DNA of 45,554 bases. Source: Spirochaetales bacterium (lineage in GTDB: Bacteria > Spirochaetota > Spirochaetia > SZUA-6 > JAFGRV01). Under the pieces are notes generated by a model that was not told where the DNA came from, ran no database searches, and saw nothing but the letters and a program-made list of their open reading frames with translations. How positions within the stretch are numbered: position 1 is the stretch's first letter; the number at the start of each line of letters is the position of its first letter. A program made the position numbers and the translations under genes. Below, piece after piece: positions 8,274 to 15,682 of this stretch. Where the stretch lies: positions 1 through 45,554 of the forward strand of contig JAFGQK010000264.1 in NCBI GenBank assembly GCA_016935735.1. Direction: 5' to 3'.

Positions 8274-8950
8274 TTAATCTTACAATTAATGGGCTTGATG
8301 TTTCTGTAGAAGAAGGAGCCACTATTCTGGAAGCAGCCAGGTTTCTTGGATTTCCTATCCCAACGTTATGTCACAGGGAAGGTCTTTCACCAGCCGGCGC
8401 CTGCCGTCTCTGTGTTGTGGAGATCGGGCAGGGACAAAATGCGAAACTTGTTTCCTCCTGCACGTACCCGGCAGAAGAAGGACTAAATGTCCGGACTGCA
8501 TCGGTCCGGGTAATAAAAGCGCGCAAAATGATCCTTGAACTCCTTTTGGCATCCTGCCCCCAATCAAAAAAGATACAGGACCTGGCATCTGCATACCAGA
8601 TACGGCAGCAGCGGTTTAAACAGGAGTATGATGATTGTATTCTCTGCGGTTTGTGTGTGCGGATGTGCGAAGAGCAGATGATGGCAAAGGCTATCGGGTT
8701 CCGAGGGAGAGGGGAAAACCGGAGTATAGGCACTCCCTTCGATGTTCAGTCGGACGTATGCAGATTTTGCGGGGGATGTATGTACATCTGTCCTGCCTGC
8801 CAGCTCCGGTGCACGTATAGTGAACCGGAAAAAGCCATATGTGGCGGTTGTGCAAATTTAAGCCCCCCGTGTATCGAAAAAGAACAATATGACGATATGA
8901 TGTGTTATATGAAGCCATGTGTTGCATGTGAAATAGTAAAGGATAAATAA
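8270..8950 (+). CDS. NuoG/HndD N-terminal-like Fe-S subunit
   Basis: A 226-residue iron-sulfur protein. Residues 1-80 form a plant-type [2Fe-2S] ferredoxin with C34, C45, C48 and C64 as in NuoG. Two [4Fe-4S] motifs follow: CILCGLCVRMC (C123, 126, 129, 133) and CRFCGGCMYIC (from C164). The last 50 residues carry a further cluster-rich tail (CPACQLRC, CGGC, PPC, KPCVAC). It stops where [FeFe]-hydrogenases or formate dehydrogenase-linked NuoG proteins would continue into a catalytic domain, so it is an electron-transfer subunit only. The ATG overlaps the stop of the upstream gene (ATGA), which points to translational coupling. It probably links the NuoF/NuoE module to ferredoxin or to the downstream FMN subunit. 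Confidence 0.93.
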   Translation: MINLTINGLDVSVEEGATILEAARFLGFPIPTLCHREGLSPAGACRLCVVEIGQGQNAKLVSSCTYPAEEGLNVRTASVRVIKARKMILELLLASCPQSKKIQDLASAYQIRQQRFKQEYDDCILCGLCVRMCEEQMMAKAIGFRGRGENRSIGTPFDVQSDVCRFCGGCMYICPACQLRCTYSEPEKAICGGCANLSPPCIEKEQYDDMMCYMKPCVACEIVKDK

Positions 8951-8984
8951 AGAATTCAGTATTTATAGAAAGGAGAATACATAA

Positions 8985-10565
8985 ATGTCATTATCCAGAA
9001 TCAATTCCTCGGCAGCAACGTTAACAAAAAACAGAACAGAGGATTCAATTATACCGACCTCGGGGATGTGTGTTACCTGTGTTGACGGTTGTATTGGTAT
9101 GTGTGAGATTGGGAAGTCGGCCTACAGAGGACACGAGGTGATTTATCCCCAGCCCTTTGGAGTGATTACAACAGCAGGTGAAAAGAGATATCCTGTTGAC
9201 TATTCCCACTTTAATATCATGGGTACGGCAGCAGGGGCTCATGGGATTGAAGCTGACAGTGATAAGGCAATTTTCCCCAATGTCAATCTTGAAGTAAAAA
9301 TTGGCCATGATAAAGGAATCAAGTTTAAACATCCATGGATTATTTCCGGCATAGGATCTACCAATGTGGCAAAAAACAACTGGGAAGGACTGGCCATCGG
9401 ATCTGCATTATCTGGCACAGGCCTTACGATAGGAGAAAACGTTGTAGGTATGGATCCGGGTTCTGTGATTGTGAACGGAAAGACAAAAGACACATTGGAT
9501 CTTAAATACCGGGTAAAATTATATAAGGATTACCAGTCTGATGGCTATGGGGCGATTATTGTACAGGCAAATATCGAGGATACACGCCTGGGTGTACAGG
9601 AGTATGCGATCAAAGAATTAGGGGTTGAATGTGTCGAACTCAAGTGGGGCCAGGGCGCCAAGGATATAGGTGGTGAAGTGAAAATAAGGGAGCTTAAGAA
9701 AGCTCAATTATTGTATGAACGCGGTTATATCGTGCTTCCGGATCCCACAGATCCGAAGGTCATCCAGGCATTTGAACGGGGTGCATTCAAAGAGTTTGAA
9801 CGTCATTCACGTGTGGGCATGGTAACGGAAGAGTCTTTTGCCAAACGGGTAGAAGAACTCCGCAAAGCAGGTGCAAAGTATGTTTTCCTTAAGACAGGGG
9901 CATACCGTCCTGTAGACCTGGCACGGGCTGTGTTATTTTCATCGCGGTATAAAATTGACCTCCTTACTGTTGATGGAGCCGGTGGTGGTACTGGTATGAG
10001 TCCGTGGCGGATGATGAATGAATGGGGCATGCCGCCTGTAGAACTTCATACACTTTTATACAGGTATGCAAAGAGGATAGCTGATAAAGGCGGGTATTTA
10101 CCGGCAATGGCTGTAGGAGGAGGATTCATTTTCGAAGATCAGATATTCAAAGGTCTTGCAATGGGAGCACCTTTTGTGAAACTCATCGGTATGGCAAGGG
10201 CGCCTATTGCAGCAGCAATGGTAGGAAAAACAGTAGGAAAGAAAATAAATGAGCTGCAGATACCTGTTTATATTGAAAGATTCGGCAGAACCAGGGACGA
10301 AATCTTCGTCACTGCACGGGTACTCCGGCAAAAACTTGGAAATGATGAATTTGAAAAATTACCCACTGGTGCAATTGGATTATTCACTTATTATGAGCGG
10401 CTGGCCCAGGGATTAAGACAGCTTATGGCTGGGAGCAGGAAGTTTTCCCTTGAATACATCTCCCGGGATGATATAGCAGCCCTTTCAAAGGAAGCAGTGA
10501 ATATAACCGGTATTCAATATATAATGGATGTAGATAAACAAGTAGTTGAAAAAATGTTTATATAA
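8985..10565 (+). CDS. FMN-binding glutamate synthase-like protein
   Basis: A 526-residue TIM-barrel protein of the glutamate synthase FMN-domain family. Recognisable features are GQGAKDIGGEVKI, LLTVDGAGGGTGMSPWRM and AVGGGFIFEDQIFKGLAMGA. It has no N-terminal glutamine amidotransferase domain, and the usual [3Fe-4S] motif of GltB (C...C..N.CP.G) is absent. Instead there is an N-terminal cluster C29, C32, C36, C40 (CVTCVDGCIGMC). AAAGGAG precedes the ATG, and the gene starts 34 bases after the NuoG-like gene, so it belongs to the same operon. Classical glutamate synthase activity is doubtful. It may be a flavin subunit or an enzyme on an unknown substrate fed by the NuoEFG/GltD-like proteins. 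Confidence 0.88.
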   Translation: MSLSRINSSAATLTKNRTEDSIIPTSGMCVTCVDGCIGMCEIGKSAYRGHEVIYPQPFGVITTAGEKRYPVDYSHFNIMGTAAGAHGIEADSDKAIFPNVNLEVKIGHDKGIKFKHPWIISGIGSTNVAKNNWEGLAIGSALSGTGLTIGENVVGMDPGSVIVNGKTKDTLDLKYRVKLYKDYQSDGYGAIIVQANIEDTRLGVQEYAIKELGVECVELKWGQGAKDIGGEVKIRELKKAQLLYERGYIVLPDPTDPKVIQAFERGAFKEFERHSRVGMVTEESFAKRVEELRKAGAKYVFLKTGAYRPVDLARAVLFSSRYKIDLLTVDGAGGGTGMSPWRMMNEWGMPPVELHTLLYRYAKRIADKGGYLPAMAVGGGFIFEDQIFKGLAMGAPFVKLIGMARAPIAAAMVGKTVGKKINELQIPVYIERFGRTRDEIFVTARVLRQKLGNDEFEKLPTGAIGLFTYYERLAQGLRQLMAGSRKFSLEYISRDDIAALSKEAVNITGIQYIMDVDKQVVEKMFI

Positions 10566-10640
10566 TGTAATATCCTTGCTTTTCATCCACCATCATTCTA
10601 TGCTTTATTTATAGAATATGCTTTATACAAGGAAGATATT

Positions 10641-11348
10641 ATGTTGCTTCGAGTGATTATTATTCTTATTATTGGCGGGGGCGCATTAATCTTTTTCGGG
10701 GTACGGGATTTTATCCTTTTATCCGATTCAACCCCTGAACCCCAGGAAATTGACCTGACTGTATTGGAGAACGACAGATCCCTCCAGACCAATCATGTAA
10801 GAATTGGCCCCCATTATGCACTTTATCCAGCATGCATTTTCGAATATGAAACAGAGGAGAGTTATTCAAAGGACTATACAGACTCTACAAGTGTGAACTA
10901 TGTTTATTATCCTATTATTTCACAGACTCACCCCTTTTTTATTCAACTTGCCGCACTTGAAGCGGAATATGGTGATGTTGATGCTATCCCGGATTCCCTC
11001 TGGCCAGAGATCGAAGATTTCTCTGTCCTGGTAAAGACAACCGATTTCATTACAGTCGGGAGTATTCCTGAAACCTGGACATATGAAGAAGGTGTCCAGG
11101 GAATTGTTATTAATAAAATCAAATCCCTGGATCATGAAGAGGAAGAATTACTTAAGGAGAGTTTCCCTGCTGCCGACCTGGATAATGTTTTAATCCTGGA
11201 TAAGGGGCGTAAACCTGGATCATTACTTTCCCCATTACTCATGACCGGTGGTGGAACCGCTTTAATTCTTTTCGGGCTGAGTATTATTATTAAGGAAATG
11301 AAAAAGAGGAAAAAATCCACTCCAGGCGGAACAGGAACCGGCGTGTAA
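10641..11348 (+). CDS. Two-TM membrane protein of unknown function
   Basis: A 235-residue protein I cannot assign to a family. A hydrophobic helix (residues 2-28, LRVIIILIIGGGALIFFGV) and a second near 197-217 (LLMTGGGTALILFGLSIII) flank a soluble, acidic, beta-rich region of about 165 residues that probably lies outside the cytoplasm. A short basic tail (KEMKKRKK) fits a cytoplasmic C-terminus. AAGGAAG lies 6 bases before the ATG. It follows the FMN protein by 75 bases that contain only a weak hairpin, so co-transcription is possible. It converges on the HD-GYP gene with a 19-base gap. Confidence 0.8.
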   Translation: MLLRVIIILIIGGGALIFFGVRDFILLSDSTPEPQEIDLTVLENDRSLQTNHVRIGPHYALYPACIFEYETEESYSKDYTDSTSVNYVYYPIISQTHPFFIQLAALEAEYGDVDAIPDSLWPEIEDFSVLVKTTDFITVGSIPETWTYEEGVQGIVINKIKSLDHEEEELLKESFPAADLDNVLILDKGRKPGSLLSPLLMTGGGTALILFGLSIIIKEMKKRKKSTPGGTGTGV

Positions 11349-11367
11349 TAAAGCGTACAGGGAGCAA

Positions 11368-12513
11368 TTACTCGATTATATTCTTAATAAAAAGATCCTT
11401 TGTAATACTCAGGTCGATTATATCGTACTTTTTAATGCCTTTTCCCGAATATCCCTTTAAAAACTGTATTTTGGGCCGGAAACCATTACCGGGAGAATAC
11501 TCTATTACTTTCCCTACCAGGTAGCTATTCAACTGAACAATACTTCCTATTGGGTAAACACCTATGCTGTTCAGCAGGGCTTTAATAACCACCGGATCAA
11601 ACTTTTTCCCGTTGTTGCTTATGATTGTTTTCATTGCCATATATCCACTCATCCGTGGTTTATACGGCCTTTCATTGATCATTGTTACATAAGAATCAGT
11701 AACGGAAATGATTCTGGAAATAAATGGTATCTTTTCTCCTGCCAATTTCCTGGAGTACCCTGAGCCGTCCCAGTTTTCATGGTGGAAAAGAGCGTATTCT
11801 GCAATATCCTTATGATACTCAAGCTCATTCAAAATAATGATATAAGAATAGATAAGATGATGTCTGATAATCCGGATTTCTTCGCCTGTAAGTGCACCCT
11901 TTTTAAGGCAGATCTTTTCCGGTACCCTTATCATTCCTATATCATGAAGCAGGGCAGTAATTCCGAGTGAGAATAACTGGTATTTGAGAAATTTGAGTTC
12001 CAATCCAATGACCAGGGAAATAATACAACAATTCACTGAATTCACTGCCAGTGTTCTCTTTTGTTTGTTACTCGGTAAAACTAATTGGAGTAATAGATTC
12101 TTATTGTTCTCCAGTAAGCTTATTATATCCCTTACAATCGCATCAATCCGTTCAGGAATTACCTTTATATTGCCTTTTATATCATTCAGAATTTCTTCAA
12201 ATCTATTTATTGCAGAAAAATAATAATCCTTGTATTTATTCTCCTCTTTATTCTCATCATACCCAGTATTTCCTGTAAGGATATATCGATCACTCTTTTT
12301 GTCGATGATATTACCTTCTGTGTAAACTGTTTTGATATCCCAGAATGTAAGTCTCTGTATTTCCTTTTCCTTAAGTGGTAACTCTTCAAGGAGAAGCAGG
12401 TTCCTTTCATCAATATATACAGGTGCATCAAACATCATTCCGGGATACAGATCATTCACCTGTATAGCTTTTAATCCCAGAAGATTTTTTAATTCTCTTG
12501 TCTGAGTATTCAA
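11368..12513 (-). CDS. HD-GYP domain protein, probable c-di-GMP phosphodiesterase or receptor
   Basis: 381 residues. The N-terminal ~85 residues match the domain common before HD-GYP (VNDLYPGMMFDAPVYID). After a helical stretch comes the HD-GYP domain with HDIGMIRVPE, HHENWDGSGYS and SVTDSYVTMINERPY. Predicted metal ligands (HD, the single H of RHHL, HH, D) remain. The conserved Lys of HDxGK is Met and the Pro of GYP is Ser, so activity may be reduced or altered. I place the start at TTG 12513 because AAGGAGG (12519-12525) lies 5 bases before it; the in-frame TTG at 12567 falls inside a sigma-54 promoter. That promoter predicts a 27-base leader, so the gene is likely expressed separately from the kinase operon upstream. 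Confidence 0.9.
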   Translation of the reverse strand: MNTQTRELKNLLGLKAIQVNDLYPGMMFDAPVYIDERNLLLLEELPLKEKEIQRLTFWDIKTVYTEGNIIDKKSDRYILTGNTGYDENKEENKYKDYYFSAINRFEEILNDIKGNIKVIPERIDAIVRDIISLLENNKNLLLQLVLPSNKQKRTLAVNSVNCCIISLVIGLELKFLKYQLFSLGITALLHDIGMIRVPEKICLKKGALTGEEIRIIRHHLIYSYIIILNELEYHKDIAEYALFHHENWDGSGYSRKLAGEKIPFISRIISVTDSYVTMINERPYKPRMSGYMAMKTIISNNGKKFDPVVIKALLNSIGVYPIGSIVQLNSYLVGKVIEYSPGNGFRPKIQFLKGYSGKGIKKYDIIDLSITKDLFIKNIIE

Positions 12514-12518
12514 AATAC

Positions 12519-12525
12519 CCTCCTT
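12519..12525 (-). promoter_or_regulatory. Start-deciding Shine-Dalgarno of the HD-GYP gene
   Basis: AAGGAGG on the minus strand sits 5 bases upstream of TTG 12513. It is the only strong ribosome site near the 5' end and agrees with the transcription start (about 12540) predicted from the sigma-54 promoter. Confidence 0.8.
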
Positions 12526-12550
12526 ATAAATCAAGCATCTATTATTGATA

Positions 12551-12566
12551 TGCAAAAAATGTGCCA
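12551..12566 (-). promoter_or_regulatory. Sigma-54 promoter of the HD-GYP gene
   Basis: On the minus strand the sequence reads TGGCACATTTTTTGCA. It is a full match to TGGCAC-N5-TTGCA with the invariant 12-base GG-to-GC spacing. The predicted start is about 12540. This ties a c-di-GMP-type signalling gene to sigma-54 control. Confidence 0.85.
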
Positions 12567-12645
12567 ATCTGTTGATTTTTTTGTAACTTCAATTGGTAAA
12601 AAGAATTAACAAAGGTTTTCAGTCGATAAAGTGTTCCTTAACCCT

Positions 12646-12677
12646 TATGCAAAATGCATAGTTATGCATTTTGCATA
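12646..12677. promoter_or_regulatory. 32-bp near-perfect palindrome, candidate activator site
   Basis: TATGCAAAATGCATA (12646-12660), GT, then its exact complement TATGCATTTTGCATA (12663-12677). Each half itself contains ATGCA/TGCAT symmetry, giving four half-sites. It lies about 106-137 bases upstream of the predicted sigma-54 start, the classic enhancer position. The rest of the 12567-12868 gap holds no gene I can support. Confidence 0.6.
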
Positions 12678-12868
12678 GCAAATTGCAATCTGTAGAAAAT
12701 TTCCGCAACCACTTCTTCATAATTACCGGAGAAATAGTTCCTGCCATTAGCATCATAATAAAAATCCACGGTCAACGAATGTTGAGGAGTATCCTGCAAT
12801 ATTTTAGAAAGTTATAGCATAAATAAAAGAATTTATTGGTCAAGAGGAAAAATGGGAAAAGACTGGAA

Positions 12869-13957
12869 TCAAATCCTTCTCTTTATGGTACTTAGTGTAA
12901 AAAAAACTATGGTTCCTTCCGGACCGCTTTCGATCCACACCTTGCCCCCATGTTTTTGAATAATCTTGTACACAATATTCATACCCATCCCGAAATGAGA
13001 ATGATCACTTTTTACCGATGCCTGGGTAAAAGCTTCAAAAACCTTGTCCTTGAAATTCTCCGGGATACCGGGTCCGTTATCTTTTACCCAGAACTTATTA
13101 TCTTTGGAACCGATTTCTATACGGAGATTTTCTGTATTTTTACAATGCTCAAGGGAATTTTCCAGGAGATTGGTAAATACCTGCAATACCCTGATTCTGT
13201 CACACCGGACACTTTTTGTTCTAAGCGAAACATCCACAACAGCGTGAGTAGCTATTATTTTTCCTGTATATTGTTCAATAAGATTATTCACCATATACTG
13301 GATATCCACCTGCTGTATTTCCAGATTTCCTGTTGCAATTCTGGATGTATCAAGAAGAACTTTTACAAGATTATTCATCATCCTGACATTGACATGAATC
13401 CTGTGTAAACAATGCTCTGCAATACTATCATTTTCCTTTATATGCTGTCCCCGTTCAAGTTTCGCAAGAAATCCCTCGATGGAAACCAGCGGTGCCCGTA
13501 AATCGTGGGAAAGAGCATAAATAACATGTTCATATTCCTTATTGAGTCTTTCCAGATGCACATTGGTCTGGTAAAGATTTTCTATATTATATGCAATCTC
13601 GATAGCACCAAGAACATCGCCGCTCTCATTACAAACAGGAATTGCAGTAATCCTCAGATGAACGGGTGTCTCTACCCCTTTTTGTATTGAAACATATTCT
13701 TCATTATGCTGAACAATTTTCTTTTCCATTGCAGCATGGGCAATACAAAAAGGACACCGCATACCGTATTCCTCGAATACTTTATAGCATTTCATACCCG
13801 GTTCAATTCCCGGGTTATTCTCTTTTTTTTCCTTGTTCATATAAAGAATTGTATATTCAGTATCGATAAACATGACACCTGCTTCAAGGCCATCTAAAAT
13901 CATCTGAAGAAGAACCGGCGGATTATAAAATTCTTCCCGAATTTTCGATCTTTTCAT
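12869..13957 (-). CDS. PAS-domain sensor histidine kinase
   Basis: A 362-residue soluble kinase. I start it at ATG 13957 because GAGGAG lies about 7 bases upstream; an in-frame ATG at 13999 would add 14 residues but has no properly spaced ribosome site. An N-terminal PAS domain (about 15-125) contains CYKVF and a CPFC motif that could bind a metal, heme or respond to redox (inference). HisKA has H-box SHDLRAPLVSIEGF, followed by HATPase_c with NLLENSLEHC, KDNGPGIP and FGMGMNI. It is the last gene of the phosphorelay operon and follows the single-domain receiver closely; the two may be a kinase/regulator pair of the Rcp1/phytochrome-kinase style. Confidence 0.9.
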   Translation of the reverse strand: MKRSKIREEFYNPPVLLQMILDGLEAGVMFIDTEYTILYMNKEKKENNPGIEPGMKCYKVFEEYGMRCPFCIAHAAMEKKIVQHNEEYVSIQKGVETPVHLRITAIPVCNESGDVLGAIEIAYNIENLYQTNVHLERLNKEYEHVIYALSHDLRAPLVSIEGFLAKLERGQHIKENDSIAEHCLHRIHVNVRMMNNLVKVLLDTSRIATGNLEIQQVDIQYMVNNLIEQYTGKIIATHAVVDVSLRTKSVRCDRIRVLQVFTNLLENSLEHCKNTENLRIEIGSKDNKFWVKDNGPGIPENFKDKVFEAFTQASVKSDHSHFGMGMNIVYKIIQKHGGKVWIESGPEGTIVFFTLSTIKRRI

Positions 13958-14008
13958 GAACAGACTCCTCATAAAAGAGTTTTTCCACCAGGAAATCATT
14001 CCTGAATA

Positions 14009-14452
14009 TCATGTTGTAAGATTGCTGATAAGTGCCCAGTATTTCCCCAGGCCCTTCACTTTTTGTATAAAGGTTTCATATTCAACAGGTTTTATAATGT
14101 AATCATTTGTCCCCAATCGTGCTCCCCTGTCGATATCTTCCTTTTTTCCTGTAGTGGTGAGGAGTATTACAGGGATGATTTTTAAATCCGGATCATTTTT
14201 TATTAGCTTCAGGATCTCAAAACCGCTTAGCTTGGGTAATTTTATATCAAGAAGAATAAGATCCGGCCGGGGTGCTTTGTCCGGGTTTACGTACTTGCCC
14301 TTTCTGTAGAGATATTGAATCGCTTCCTCACCATCACTCACTACCTGGATATCCTTTACCAGCCCGACTTCACGAAGGGCATCAAGAGTGTGTTCAATAT
14401 GATCCTCGTTGTCTTCAATAAGGAGAATAGTATTTAAATGTTTAAGCTCCAT
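14009..14452 (-). CDS. Single-domain response regulator (CheY/Rcp1-like)
   Basis: A 147-residue receiver with no output domain. The acidic pocket is E13-D14, the phospho-acceptor is D69 in PDLILLDIKLPKLSG, and TTTGKKEDI and IIKPVE supply the conserved Thr and Lys. The insertion between strand 2 and helix 2 (YRKGKYVNPDKAPRP) is typical of Rcp1-like regulators. It sits between two kinases in a tightly spaced operon, so it most likely shuttles phosphate between them or to another partner. Confidence 0.92.
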   Translation of the reverse strand: MELKHLNTILLIEDNEDHIEHTLDALREVGLVKDIQVVSDGEEAIQYLYRKGKYVNPDKAPRPDLILLDIKLPKLSGFEILKLIKNDPDLKIIPVILLTTTGKKEDIDRGARLGTNDYIIKPVEYETFIQKVKGLGKYWALISNLTT

Positions 14453-14471
14453 TTTGTTATCCTTTTCTACA

Positions 14472-15656
14472 TTATTTTATTTTCCGGGAATTTTCTTCTA
14501 ACATGCTGATAATCTGTTCAGGAAAAGTCATATGAACACAAATCCCTTTCTTTTTTCTACAATCTTCAATCACAATCTCACCACCATGCCCTTTCATTAT
14601 TCTTCTGGCAAACGTCAATCCCATCCCGCTTCCCGAAACATCCTTTTCCTTAAGCCGTTCCATAGGTTTGAATACCAATTCCCTGTACCTGGATTCAATA
14701 CCAATACCATTATCTTCGATGTAAATATGAAATTTATCATTTAACCGGGTTGTTATGTTTACCTCCCCATGAGTTTTTCCTTGTGTATATTGGGCCGAGT
14801 TCTTAAAAATTTGATAAAAAAGATGTTTCAGATGATGAGGATCTCCCTTGATAATGAACAGTTTATCATCCTTTTTATATATACATTTGAATTGTTTATC
14901 CACTTCTTCATGCACCCGTTGAATTGCCTGGTCAAACAATTCATTCAGATAGAGATCCCTCCTGAACATTTCCTTTTGATCCAGTAAAAGCATTGTGGTG
15001 ACATCCTCGATAAGCTGATGCATATCAGAAACATTCGCTGTTATACGGTTTAAACAATGCCGGCCATAATCATCCAGGGATTCATAATATTTCCGCTGCA
15101 GTTTGGAAACAAATCCCAGTATGGACCAGAGTGGTGTCTGGAGTTGATGTGTTGCTACATCGATAAATTCAATGAGCGCTGCATTATGCCTTTGCAAGAG
15201 TTCCGTATTTTCCAGGAGCTTATTATTAAGGTCGTGAAGATACTGTTCATAGTGTTTGGCAAGCATTACCTCATTATTCAAAATCATCTGGGAAAGACTC
15301 TCAAGGTATTCAGTCCGTTTATCAAATGCATCGGGATATACGGACCGGAAAAGCTCCCGGGCAGTCGACATAAAAGATGCATTGATAAGTTCCAGGGTGG
15401 AAAGAAGAAAGCCGTGGGCGATTTTTCGCTTAATAAGTTCAATAAGAAATTTCTTTGAGCTTGAAAATTCCTTTTTTACCATGTCATCCATATAGACATC
15501 AAAGAGTTCATCAAACTCCCCGTTTGTTAATTCAGCTTTCTGCTGGCCCTGGCTGTGTTCAAGAACTTCCTCTACCCTGTTTCTCCACTTTTGTATGAAC
15601 TCTTCTTTTAGTGCCCGCAGGAAGGATCCGATATTTGTATTCAATTCCTTATCCAT
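14472..15656 (-). CDS. Histidine kinase with N-terminal RsbR-like helical domain
   Basis: 394 residues, no membrane segment. Residues about 12-145 form an all-helical domain (FLRALKEEFIQKWRNRV ... LELINASF ... YPDAFD) clearly homologous to residues 139-275 of the regulator at 17228-18301. I compare it loosely to RsbR/globin-sensor N-terminal domains. HisKA (ATHQLQTPLWSILGF) has Gln rather than Glu/Asp after the phospho-His. HATPase_c has N box IFKNSAQY, EDNGIGIE and GSGMGLTF. GGAG precedes the ATG by 6 bases. The shared helical domain suggests that it and the regulator sense the same signal or dimerise. Confidence 0.9.
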   Translation of the reverse strand: MDKELNTNIGSFLRALKEEFIQKWRNRVEEVLEHSQGQQKAELTNGEFDELFDVYMDDMVKKEFSSSKKFLIELIKRKIAHGFLLSTLELINASFMSTARELFRSVYPDAFDKRTEYLESLSQMILNNEVMLAKHYEQYLHDLNNKLLENTELLQRHNAALIEFIDVATHQLQTPLWSILGFVSKLQRKYYESLDDYGRHCLNRITANVSDMHQLIEDVTTMLLLDQKEMFRRDLYLNELFDQAIQRVHEEVDKQFKCIYKKDDKLFIIKGDPHHLKHLFYQIFKNSAQYTQGKTHGEVNITTRLNDKFHIYIEDNGIGIESRYRELVFKPMERLKEKDVSGSGMGLTFARRIMKGHGGEIVIEDCRKKKGICVHMTFPEQIISMLEENSRKIK

Positions 15657-15682
15657 ATTTACTCCGTGACAATAAGCCCCCC

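Noticed and set aside
4139..8950. [FeFe]-hydrogenase or formate dehydrogenase operon
   Set aside because: NuoE/F/G-like subunits are present but no H-cluster or molybdopterin catalytic domain is encoded in the window.
10590..10625. Terminator between the FMN protein and the two-TM protein
   Set aside because: The only hairpin is a 6-pair AU-rich stem without a T-run; too weak to call.
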